In this document: piece after piece, positions 43,973 to 51,808 of the stretch
Numbering within the stretch: position 1 is the first letter of the stretch
How the letters are laid out: the number at the start of each line of letters is the position of its first letter
Source of the DNA: Verrucomicrobiota bacterium
GTDB taxonomy: Bacteria > Verrucomicrobiota > Verrucomicrobiia > Chthoniobacterales > UBA10450
NCBI GenBank assembly: GCA_003218975.1
Contig: QHPD01000112.1
Span: 1 to 61,010 of the forward strand
Length of the DNA stretch: 61,010 nt
Direction: 5' to 3'
Made by a program: the position numbers and the translations under genes
Notes under the pieces: generated by a model
The model's database searches: none
The model's input: the letters and a program-made list of their open reading frames with translations, nothing else
Told to the model about the DNA's origin: nothing

Positions 43973-44111
43973 CGCTCAATTAGACGGTAGCATCAGGCGA
44001 AGCTTGCGAAAAATGTGACGAATCATTGCCATAGACGTTGCCATGGTTTTTGTTGCAAGCTGGAAGCGCCGTGTGCATTCTTGATGGCCAACGCATTGCC
44101 TTGGCTGCCCG

Positions 44112-45260
44112 ATGAATTATTTGCTTATTTCAAAAGAACTCAGGCCGATCGCCGAAAAAGTTGAGTCCGGGCAGCGAATCTCAGAGGCCGATGCGCTCGC
44201 GCTTTATCGCTCAAACGATCTGAACACCTTGGGCAGGATCGCCAACGTTTTGCGCGAGCGAAAAAACGGCAACTACGCGACCTACATCCACAATCGTTAC
44301 ATCAATTACTCCAATATCTGCGTCCTTTCATGCCAGTTCTGCGCTTTCGCAGCGAAGAAACGTGACGCACACGCCTTCGAATACGCGATCGACGAAATTA
44401 TCGGTGCGGTCCGGGAGGCTTTGTCCCTTGGGATCACCGAAGTGCACATGGTTGGCGGGCTGCATCCCAGTTTGAAGATGGAGTGGTACCTCGAGCTTTT
44501 ACGGCGTCTTCGCGGCCTCAACTCGGATCTCCATATCAAAGCCTTTACCGCTATCGAAGTACGGCATTTTGCGCAGCGGATCTTTCGCATGTCGATCCGC
44601 GAAACGCTGGAAACATTGCGCGAAGCCGGTCTCGGCTCCATCACTGGCGGCGGCGCGGAGATTTTCGACCCCATTGTGCGCGACCAAATCTGCCGCGGCA
44701 AAGAGACTGCCGCCGAATGGCTCGATGTGCATCGCACCTGGCACCAAATGGGTGGCCGCAGCACGTGCACCATGCTCTACGGCCATGTCGAGACATTCAC
44801 TCAACGCGTTGATCATTTGCGCCAGCTTCGCAAATTGCAGGATGAGACCGGCGGTTTTACAGGTTTTATTCCGTTCGCGTTTGAGCCGCAGACGACCGTG
44901 CTTTCCCACATAAAACGCGCCTCGGCGTTCGAGCAGCTTCGAAATCTTGCCGTGAGTCGCATTTACCTCGATAACATCGACCATTTGACTGCGTACTGGG
45001 TCAGCCTGGGATTGCCGCTCGCGCAGGTCTCGCTCAGCTACGGCGTGGATGATCTGCACGGCACAATTTTGGAGGAAAAGATTTTCCATATGGCAGGGGC
45101 AACTACTCCGCAACAACAGACCGTAGCTGCGCTCGAACATGCCATCCGCGAAGCGGGCCGCGAACCGGTGCAACGCGACAGTTATTATCGCCACATATCT
45201 CCGGACTCGACGTCTGAGAAACGCACATCCTCGACGCGACCGGAACTTGCCTGCGCGTAA
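44112..45260 (+). CDS. mqnE: aminofutalosine synthase
   Basis: 382 aa radical SAM enzyme. The cluster motif is CVLSCQFC (C-x3-C-x2-C), in NICVLSCQFCAFAA. EVHMVGGLHPSLKMEWYLEL, TGGGAEIFDPIVRDQIC, TMLYGHVETFTQRVDHL and LQDETGGFTGFIPFAFEP are typical of MqnE rather than MqnC. It joins carboxyvinyl-benzoate (the MqnA product) to the SAM-derived adenosyl radical, giving aminofutalosine for menaquinone. mqnA follows after 38 bases. mqnB, mqnC and mqnD are not in the window. Confidence 0.93.
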   Translation: MNYLLISKELRPIAEKVESGQRISEADALALYRSNDLNTLGRIANVLRERKNGNYATYIHNRYINYSNICVLSCQFCAFAAKKRDAHAFEYAIDEIIGAVREALSLGITEVHMVGGLHPSLKMEWYLELLRRLRGLNSDLHIKAFTAIEVRHFAQRIFRMSIRETLETLREAGLGSITGGGAEIFDPIVRDQICRGKETAAEWLDVHRTWHQMGGRSTCTMLYGHVETFTQRVDHLRQLRKLQDETGGFTGFIPFAFEPQTTVLSHIKRASAFEQLRNLAVSRIYLDNIDHLTAYWVSLGLPLAQVSLSYGVDDLHGTILEEKIFHMAGATTPQQQTVAALEHAIREAGREPVQRDSYYRHISPDSTSEKRTSSTRPELACA

Positions 45261-45298
45261 ATGATAAGGCGCGACCGCCGGGCGCGCCGGGGGAACGA

Positions 45299-46087
45299 AT
45301 GCTCCGCATCGGCTGCGTCAAATATCTTAATGCCCGTCCGCTTATTCGAGGGTGGCTAGGCCCTGTGGAATTCGATCATCCGTCGACGCTCGGCAAACGA
45401 CTGGCGAACGGTGAGCTCGATGTCGCGCTTGTTTCCAGTTTCGAATTCTTGCGCAACCCGATTTATCGAATCGTTGACGACGTTTCCATTTCGTCGGTCG
45501 GATCGGTTTACAGCGTGGTTGTCGCGCATCGCGGCGACATTTCTAAGATCGAAGAGATCGAACTTGATCCTGCATCGAAAACTGCAGTCAATCTTCTGCG
45601 TTGCCTACTCGCCGAGCTGGGATTCAATTGGCGTTTAATCCGAGGTGTTCTGGGGAGCACAGGCTGCCAGCCTGTCGTGTCCGGCAGCCTGCCGGACACG
45701 ACAGCGTGGCTTCTCATTGGCGATCAAGCCATTCGTTTCCGTCAGAAACACGTCGGTGAATTTGATTTCTGGGATCTCGGCGAACAATGGCGGAAACTTG
45801 TTGATCTTCCGTTCGTTTACGCGCTTTGGCTTGTTCGCCCTGAAGTTATTGATCCAAAACAAATCGCGGAGCGCCTGCGTGTCTTGCGCGATGAAAACCT
45901 GACCAATCTCGACGAGTTAATTGCGGCCGAAAAAGAATCCGATCACCAATTCTGTTCCCGCTATTACCGCAAACATCTTCAATTCAGCCTTGGAGAAAAA
46001 GAAAAGGAAGGTCTGCGAACGTTCGCGCACCTCTGCGCAAAGCACGGTCTACTTCCGAAGCGCGATCTCGCGTTCGATCTCGTGTAG
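45299..46087 (+). CDS. mqnA: chorismate dehydratase with in-frame REP insertion
   Basis: 262 aa MqnA/MqnD-fold protein: MLRIGCVKYLNARPLIRGW, LDVALVSSFEFLRNPIYRIV, SVGSVYSVVVAHRG, WLLIGDQAIRFR, FVYALWLVRPEVI. It dehydrates chorismate to 3-enolpyruvyl-benzoate, the first futalosine-pathway step. Between LIRGVL and AWLLIGD lies GSTGCQPVVSGSLPDTT, encoded by a REP palindrome at 45652-45704. The loop lies between conserved strands, so activity may survive. The gene is clearly still open and placed after mqnE. Confidence 0.9.
   Translation: MLRIGCVKYLNARPLIRGWLGPVEFDHPSTLGKRLANGELDVALVSSFEFLRNPIYRIVDDVSISSVGSVYSVVVAHRGDISKIEEIELDPASKTAVNLLRCLLAELGFNWRLIRGVLGSTGCQPVVSGSLPDTTAWLLIGDQAIRFRQKHVGEFDFWDLGEQWRKLVDLPFVYALWLVRPEVIDPKQIAERLRVLRDENLTNLDELIAAEKESDHQFCSRYYRKHLQFSLGEKEKEGLRTFAHLCAKHGLLPKRDLAFDLV
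45652..45704. repeat. GGGGAGC-headed REP inside mqnA
   Basis: GGGGAGCACAGGCTGCCAGC CTGTCG is followed by GTGTCCGGCAGCCTGCCGG ACAC. Two nested hairpins result (AGGCTG-CAGCCT, GTGTCCGGCAG-CTGCCGGACAC). It translates in frame as GSTGCQPVVSGSLPDT. A related unit lies before recG (49035-49083). Confidence 0.7.
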
Positions 46088-46121
46088 CAAAATCAATCTG
46101 CCCTTGTGCCTGCCGCACCCG

Positions 46122-46628
46122 TCAACGTTTCGCCTCGCCGAAACCAAGGTCGAGATCGTTGAGCCGCCAGCCTAAACCTATAAAACGGAATCGGAGTTTG
46201 ATTCCTTCCCGATCGACCACAAAGGTACGCGGGCCTGTAAAGAATGCGTATTTTACTTTTAACCAGTTTACAGATTTTCCCGTAGTGAATCGGAACTGCT
46301 GTGGAGTCTGAAGGTTCCTTAGTGCGGCTGGATTAGAAAGAAGCGCCGCAATACCATCCGGGGTGGCATAAGCGTCAATGATCGCATCGATCAGCGTCGG
46401 CCCGAGTTTGCTCCATCGCTTGTGACTAGTCGTCGCGTGAGTGAACCGCGCGGCAAGTTGTTTCTTCAGCGATGCTCGAATAGCAGGAAAATCGACACGC
46501 GAATTGATCGCTGCGCTATCGCCGGATCGAACCGCGACCGTGAAGCGCCAGAATGAAAAGTACGGTGACGCGCCATAGAGGAGCAGAAGAACAATGCAGA
46601 TGAGTGCGACCCAGCGGACAAGTCTCAT
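46122..46628 (-). CDS. DUF2939-like membrane-anchored protein
   Basis: 168 aa. An N-terminal helix (LVRWVALICIVLLLLYGASPY) is followed by FSFWRFTVAVRSGDSAAINSRVDFPAIRASLKKQL in pieces, the typical start of DUF2939 proteins (a short signal anchor, then a W-x-x-x-x-x-x-x-x-x-D pattern). The rest (LIDAIIDAYATPDGIAALLS, VKYAFFTGPRTFVVD) is the family's periplasmic part. Function unknown. Confidence 0.72.
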   Translation of the reverse strand: MRLVRWVALICIVLLLLYGASPYFSFWRFTVAVRSGDSAAINSRVDFPAIRASLKKQLAARFTHATTSHKRWSKLGPTLIDAIIDAYATPDGIAALLSNPAALRNLQTPQQFRFTTGKSVNWLKVKYAFFTGPRTFVVDREGIKLRFRFIGLGWRLNDLDLGFGEAKR

Positions 46629-46696
46629 TTGAAAACTCCGATCTTACTGACGAGAAGTGGCATATACCTAGCGTGAATCTGGAGGCGTCTCAAAGA

Positions 46697-47192
46697 TTAA
46701 CGCGAAGGCACAGGCCCGATTTTCTTGCAGTACTGAAGAATTCGCCCGCTTCCCGGAGGCGACTTGAACTCTGTCGGCCGCGGACCACCAGGCGGCCCCC
46801 AGTAGGCGCGTTTGTGGGTTGCGTCGATGATCTCGTAATGCCGCGCGTCAGTTGAGCGGCATTCGGGCCGCCTTCGGCAATTGAGTCCACTTGTTTGGGT
46901 CTCGTATCCGGATTGACGGTGAAGCGTCCGGCGGGATGCGTCCCGACACCGCTGGCCTTTGGAAAACGGAACGTATTGTGATCGGTGATGAGGACCGTAT
47001 TTCGCAGCACAGTTGCGGGCACAGACTTTCCGTTCACTACGGCGCGAGTCAATTGCCAGGTTCCAGACAACAGTTCCTAATTTCTCTGAGCGCCGGCAGA
47101 TTGCGCGGTTGCGCTGCCTATTTCGCCATTTGCGCAGCCAGCGCTAATCGCGCCACGACGCCGATAGCCAAGATCGATATTGCTTTGATCAT
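46697..47192 (-). pseudogene. decayed TIGR03067-type secreted protein
   Basis: The pieces of one gene can be followed across frames. It starts with a signal peptide (MIKAISILAIGVVARLALAA) at 47192, is broken after QMAK, has a stop before ELLSGTW, then reads SGTWQLTRAVVNGKSVPATV with later NPDTRPKQVDSIAEGGPN. At about 46836-46839 one A is missing from an expected AAA (plus strand), so GIYEIIDATHK becomes GITRSS. The other frame continues AYWGPPGGPRPTEFKSPPGS to a stop at 46697. The pattern WKL-DGK...IDxxxxEGPN...GIYE...GPPG-RPTEF is that of the TIGR03067 lipocalin-like family. It has at least three lesions. A sequencing error could explain one, not all. Confidence 0.7.
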
Positions 47193-47303
47193 GTGTGCCC
47201 TTTGCATTGAAAATCGCCATTTGTCGAGCGCAGCATGATTGCGAGTCAGACACATGCGATTCGCTGCATCTTGTCACGAAGTCATCCGCGATTAGGCTAA
47301 TCG

Positions 47304-49004
47304 GTGCAATCCCGATGGATCGTTGCGCCGCCGGAGGAACTGTACGGCGGACCAATTTCGTGGAATGAAATCTGTGGGTACGCATGTATCGCGCGGCTAC
47401 TCATGCGCAAAGGCTTCGCGAACGCGGAGGAAGTAGAAACGTTTCTGCGACCGCGTCTCAAATCATTAAGCGATCCGTTTTTGCTTCCAAACATGCAAGC
47501 GGCTGCGCAGCGAGTTCTTGCTGCGTTGGATCGGCATGAGCGGGTCGTTTTGTTCGGAGATTACGATGTCGATGGCGTGACCTCGATTGCACTCTTGACG
47601 GAGATGTTGCGCGCTTACGGCGGCGCGCCGGAATTATTTTTGCCGCTGCGGATGGAGGAGGGTTACGGATTGAGTCCAGAAAGCGTCGAGCGGTGCCTGG
47701 AGCAGCATCATCCTCAACTCTTGATTGCAGTAGACTGCGGCACATCGTCCGTGAGTGAGATTGTCGATCTTACGCGACGCGGCGTGGACGTGATCGTGCT
47801 CGATCACCATGAACCCAAATCGGCGTTGCCTGATTGCGTGGCGATCGTGAATCCGAAAATCGATCCGGAATCGCCGTTTCATTATCTGTGCAGTGTCGGA
47901 ATCGTTTTTAAACTTTGTCACGCCCTTTTGAAAACGAGACCACTGTTTGATTTCGATCTTAAATCGAAACTCGATCTAGTGGCACTGGGCACAGTCGCGG
48001 ACATCGTCCCGTTGCGAGGAGAAAATCGGATTTTTGTCCGGCGTGGCACGATTGAAATTACAAGACGGACGAGATCCGGTTTGAGAAAATTAATTGAAGT
48101 GAGTGGTGTTCGCCCGTCAACTTCGACCGATGATATTGGATTCCGACTCGGGCCGCGACTGAACGCAGCAGGACGATTGAGCACTGCTGAAAAGTCGTTG
48201 CAGCTTCTGCTTACCAAAGACGAAAACGAAGCCGGTGCGCTTGCTGACCTTCTCGACAAGCAAAATCGCGACCGGCAGGAAATCGAAAGGCAAGTGTTCA
48301 TTGCAGCGGAAGAGCAGATCTGCCGTGATTTTGATCCGTTACGGGACGCGGCAATCGTGGTTGGAGCGCGCGAGTGGCATCCAGGCGTGGTGGGGATTGT
48401 GGCCTCGCGAATTTCGCGCAAATATCATCGGCCGACGATCGTGATCGGGTTCGAGGCAAATGGCACTGGAAAAGGCAGTGGACGCAGCATCGAAGGGCTT
48501 AATCTGGTCGAAGCATTAGATCGTTGCGCTGAATCACTGGAAAAATTCGGCGGGCACGAAATGGCGGCTGGCCTCACAATTCGCGAAGAGAAGACCGACG
48601 TGTTCGCGGCGCAATTTCGCCGGGTGACGCGCGAGCTGCTCTCGGATGATTACTTGCAACCGTGCCTCCGCATCGATCACGAGCTCGCGTTTTCGGAACT
48701 CACGGGCGATTTTCTCCAGTGGCACGAAATGCTCCAGCCATTCGGTAACGGGAATCCGGCGCCGCTTTTTTTTGCGCGCGAAGTCGAGCCGGTCATGCCG
48801 CCGCAGGAGGTAAAGGAGAAGCATCTCATTTTGCGCCTGCGCCAGGGGAATTACCATCGGCGCGCAGTTTACTTCGATTCGGCAAATCTCTCACTGCCGC
48901 CGGCGCCCTGGGACATTGCCTTTCGCATCCGCGCGGATGAATACGAAGGCGAAACTACGCTGGGCATGCGGATCGAGGCCGTGCGAAAAGCGGAGCAAAT
49001 TTGA
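47304..49004 (+). CDS. recJ: single-stranded-DNA-specific exonuclease RecJ
   Basis: 566 aa from a GTG start. DHH-family motifs: VVLFGDYDVDGVTSIALL, LIAVDCGTSS, IVLDHHEPKSALP, and CSVGIVFKL; DHHA1 part with GFEANGTGKGSGRSIEG and EKFGGHEMAAGLTI. A C-terminal OB domain completes it. It degrades single strands 5' to 3' in RecF-pathway repair and mismatch repair. It is upstream of recG on the same strand. The start is uncertain because no good ribosome site was seen. Confidence 0.94.
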   Translation: MQSRWIVAPPEELYGGPISWNEICGYACIARLLMRKGFANAEEVETFLRPRLKSLSDPFLLPNMQAAAQRVLAALDRHERVVLFGDYDVDGVTSIALLTEMLRAYGGAPELFLPLRMEEGYGLSPESVERCLEQHHPQLLIAVDCGTSSVSEIVDLTRRGVDVIVLDHHEPKSALPDCVAIVNPKIDPESPFHYLCSVGIVFKLCHALLKTRPLFDFDLKSKLDLVALGTVADIVPLRGENRIFVRRGTIEITRRTRSGLRKLIEVSGVRPSTSTDDIGFRLGPRLNAAGRLSTAEKSLQLLLTKDENEAGALADLLDKQNRDRQEIERQVFIAAEEQICRDFDPLRDAAIVVGAREWHPGVVGIVASRISRKYHRPTIVIGFEANGTGKGSGRSIEGLNLVEALDRCAESLEKFGGHEMAAGLTIREEKTDVFAAQFRRVTRELLSDDYLQPCLRIDHELAFSELTGDFLQWHEMLQPFGNGNPAPLFFAREVEPVMPPQEVKEKHLILRLRQGNYHRRAVYFDSANLSLPPAPWDIAFRIRADEYEGETTLGMRIEAVRKAEQI

Positions 49005-49034
49005 ATGATCACGCCGACGAAAAGTAGAAAAGGG

Positions 49035-49083
49035 CTTCGCGGCAAGCTGCCGCGAACAACAGGCTGGCAGCCTGCGCTCCCCA
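49035..49083. repeat. REP-type hairpins just upstream of recG
   Basis: CTTCGCGGCAAGCTGCCGCG and AACAGGCTGGCAGCCTGCGC then TCCCC. The second, read on the minus strand, starts GGGGAGCGCAGGCTGCCAGC, the same head as in mqnA. It ends two bases before the recG start codon, so it lies where a ribosome site should be. Confidence 0.6.
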
Positions 49084-49084
49084 G

Positions 49085-51808
49085 ATGATCGGGATTTCGC
49101 AGTCGCTCGAAGACATCGCGTGGATCCCCCGACCGCGTCTGCTGGCGCTGAGACGGCTCGGTATCGGTACCGTGGAGGATTTGCTTACGCATTTTCCGCG
49201 CCGTCATGAGGATCGAACCGAGTTCCCGCATTTTCCACGCGAAGAAAGCGACGTTCCAATTTGTCTTTGCGGTGAAGTGATTAAAACGTCGCTGCGCCGT
49301 TTTGGCGGCTGGAAGAAGATCTTCGAAGCAACACTGCAAGAATCGCAGCCGAACGCGCTGAGTGAACCACTGGTGTGCCGTTGGTTCAATCTGCATTACG
49401 TGCAGAAGATGATCGCAACCGGGCAACGCCTGGTTGTGTTTGGCAGGCCGCGCCTGCGGGGCAAGAGAATTTGCATGGATCATCCGGAGTTCGAGGTCAT
49501 CGAGAATGATAAAGAAATTTCGATCCATTTTCGGCGCATCACACCGATTTATCCAGCGACGGAAGGTCTTTCACAGCGCGTCTTGCGCAGCATTATTTAC
49601 CGAGCGTTGAATGAAATTTCAGGCGCAGTATTGGAAACAATTGCGCCGAGGGGTTTGGTTCATGGTACGCGGCGTGACGCGATCCGCGCGATCCATTTTC
49701 CGGAAAGCTGGGAAGCGCGTGATACTGCTCGGGAGCATCTGGTGCTCTCGGAATTTTTTGCGATGCAAATGCTGATCGCATCGCGACGCTTCGACGCATC
49801 CATCCGCGTCGGGTACGCGCACTGTGGAAATGGCGCGTTGCTCGACAAATTTCTTAAGGCGCTACCGTTCGAGTTAACCAGCGCGCAGTCCAAAGTGATT
49901 ACGGAAATTCGGCGCGATCTCGCGGCACGCCAACCGATGAACCGTTTGTTGCAGGGAGACGTTGGCTCGGGAAAAACGGTCGTTGCCATAGCAGCGATGC
50001 TTCTTGCGATTGAAGCTGGATATCAGGCCGCGTTTATGGCGCCCACGCAAATTCTGGCGGAACAGCATTATGATGTGCTGCGGCGCTGGCTCGAGCCGCT
50101 GGGGTTGTGCATCGCGCTGCGAACGGCCGCGCGTCAGGAAGACAACGCACCATTGCCTCTATTCGTACTCAGCAAAACGCAACGCGCAAAGATTCCGGGG
50201 AGCACGCGCGTCTCGCGTGTTGGCGACGGCGTCGCGCCGTCGCGGACTTTTCCTGAAACACAATCAGGCGAGGGGGCTGCGTATTCTCGCCGTCGGCTAC
50301 CACATTTCGAAAAACCTTGGGCAATTTATGCGGTGAAGATCAGCACGAAGTCGCGGCGTTGTTTGTCACCAATCACGCGCACCATCGTTCTCGACGCGCT
50401 CCGACATTTTCATAACAAACGCTACGAATTGTTCGCGGCGTGCGTGATGCCTGATCATGTGCATTTTCTTATCCAGCCATGGCCGAAAGAAAGTGATGAC
50501 GCGGGAAACGCAACATTCTGGCCGCTGAGCGAGCTGATCCACTCGATAAAATCATTTTCGGCTCACGAAATTAACGAGATCGACAAAAAGAAGGGGGCAG
50601 TTTGGGAACGCGAAAGATTTGATCGTTATGTGCGATCGGATCGCGATCTCCAGGAGAAGTTCCATTACATTCTTCGAAATCCATGGGATTCTGGAGTGGC
50701 ACAGCAGAATGAGGATTATCCGTGGGTCTGGACGCAGGATGACGAGCGCCGCGAGGAAAGCTTGTTTCGGGGCGACGCCGAAATCAGCACGCGGGACGCG
50801 AGCGCTACCCAATCCGGAGCGTCGTTCGGGACGAACGACCCACAAATCGTCGTCGGCACGCATGCGTTGCTGTACGAGAATGTTTCGTTCTCCAATCTCG
50901 GGCTCGTTGTTATCGACGAGCAGCATAAGTTCGGTGTTGCTCAACGCGCCCGATTAACCACCCGCGAGCCGGCGCCTGACGTCCTCGTGATGACCGCCAC
51001 GCCAATCCCGCGCACACTGACAATGACCATCTACGGCGATCTTGATGTTTCCGTTATCGATGAGATGCCGCGCAACCGCGGGAAAATAATTACCGCCGTG
51101 CACGAAACGTCTAAGCTCGGCGAAGTCCTCAGTTTTTTGCGAGCACAACTGGAAGCGGGTCGCCAGCTCTACGTGATTTATCCGCTAATCGATGAAACCG
51201 AAAAACTGGACGTGAAAGCGGCGTCGGTGGAGTACGAGTTGTGGCGGGAGCGATTGCACCCGTATCGCTGCGAATTACTTCACGGCCGGATTCCGGCGCC
51301 GGAAAAACAGGAAATCATGGAACGGTTTCGACGCGGCGAGACAAATGCTTTGATCAGCACTACGGTAATCGAAGTCGGTGTCGATGTCCCCAACGCGACG
51401 GTAATGCTGGTCGAAAACGCCGAGCGTTTCGGGTTGGCGCAACTCCATCAGCTTCGCGGCCGGATAGGTCGCGGTGGGCACAAGTCGTACTGCATTTTGT
51501 TAACATCCGACACTTCTAAGGAAACATCAGGAAAGCTCACTGTATTGGAAAAAACAAGCAACGGTTTCGAAGTGGCGGAGGCTGATTGGGATTTACGCGG
51601 GCCGGGCGATTTGCTGGGCACAGCGCAAAGCGGCTTGCCAGTGCTGAAGATCGGCGACTTAAAAACCGACGCACATTTGATGCGACGAGCGCGCGCGGCG
51701 GCGGTGTCGATCTTCGCGGCGGATCCGCGTCTAGAACTGCCTGAGAATCAACGTTTCCGGCGTTTAATTGTCGAACAACAGGGACGAACTTTTTCCAACG
51801 TTAGCTGA
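49085..51808 (+). CDS. recG: ATP-dependent DNA helicase RecG interrupted in frame by a RAYT element
   Basis: 907 aa. Remodels stalled forks and Holliday junctions. The wedge/OB region is N-terminal (LLTHFPRRHEDRTEF, RLVVFGRPRLRG). Walker A is LLQGDVGSGKTVVA (about 290-300) and motif Ia-type APTQILAEQHYDVL. The DExH box VVIDEQHKFGVAQR, motif III MTATPIPRTL, motif V STTVIEVGVDVPNATVM and motif VI QLRGRIGRGGHKS all remain. Between residues ~372 and 578 lies an in-frame RAYT transposase. Without it the protein would be ~700 aa, the normal RecG size. The insert sits in the loop after LPLF and before IVVGTHALL. Whether the fusion is active is unknown. It overlaps degP by one base. Confidence 0.93.
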   Translation: MIGISQSLEDIAWIPRPRLLALRRLGIGTVEDLLTHFPRRHEDRTEFPHFPREESDVPICLCGEVIKTSLRRFGGWKKIFEATLQESQPNALSEPLVCRWFNLHYVQKMIATGQRLVVFGRPRLRGKRICMDHPEFEVIENDKEISIHFRRITPIYPATEGLSQRVLRSIIYRALNEISGAVLETIAPRGLVHGTRRDAIRAIHFPESWEARDTAREHLVLSEFFAMQMLIASRRFDASIRVGYAHCGNGALLDKFLKALPFELTSAQSKVITEIRRDLAARQPMNRLLQGDVGSGKTVVAIAAMLLAIEAGYQAAFMAPTQILAEQHYDVLRRWLEPLGLCIALRTAARQEDNAPLPLFVLSKTQRAKIPGSTRVSRVGDGVAPSRTFPETQSGEGAAYSRRRLPHFEKPWAIYAVKISTKSRRCLSPITRTIVLDALRHFHNKRYELFAACVMPDHVHFLIQPWPKESDDAGNATFWPLSELIHSIKSFSAHEINEIDKKKGAVWERERFDRYVRSDRDLQEKFHYILRNPWDSGVAQQNEDYPWVWTQDDERREESLFRGDAEISTRDASATQSGASFGTNDPQIVVGTHALLYENVSFSNLGLVVIDEQHKFGVAQRARLTTREPAPDVLVMTATPIPRTLTMTIYGDLDVSVIDEMPRNRGKIITAVHETSKLGEVLSFLRAQLEAGRQLYVIYPLIDETEKLDVKAASVEYELWRERLHPYRCELLHGRIPAPEKQEIMERFRRGETNALISTTVIEVGVDVPNATVMLVENAERFGLAQLHQLRGRIGRGGHKSYCILLTSDTSKETSGKLTVLEKTSNGFEVAEADWDLRGPGDLLGTAQSGLPVLKIGDLKTDAHLMRRARAAAVSIFAADPRLELPENQRFRRLIVEQQGRTFSNVS
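50197..50818 (+). mobile_element. complete REP-associated tyrosine transposase (RAYT) element in recG
   Basis: 622 bp. The left end has GGGGAGCACGCGCGTCTCGC GTG then a second hairpin GCGACGGC-GTC-GCGCCGTCGC; the right end has GAAAGCTTGTTTCGG, CAGCACGCGGG and CCAATCCGGA. Both ends match the 158-bp element at 4472-4629. The coding part has Y1/RAYT marks: RLPHFEKPWAIYAVKI, MPDHVHFLIQP with the HUH pair at recG residues 458-460, VWERERFDRYVRSDRDL, and FHYILRNPWDSGV. Tyr515 or Tyr528 is the likely nucleophile. The only in-frame Met inside precedes PDHVH, so it can be made complete only as part of RecG or from a GTG/TTG start. It keeps the recG frame. Confidence 0.85.

Noticed and set aside
44499-45194. 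Minus-strand open frame across mqnE
   Set aside because: Antisense shadow of a well-supported radical SAM gene.
48869-49528. Minus-strand frame containing GSAGCQPVVRGS near recJ/recG
   Set aside because: It is antisense to recJ and recG; the recognisable peptide comes only from the REP before recG.
50197-50818. RAYT as a separate gene inside recG
   Set aside because: It has no ATG that would give a complete transposase and the recG frame runs through it, so it is annotated as an insert rather than an independent CDS.
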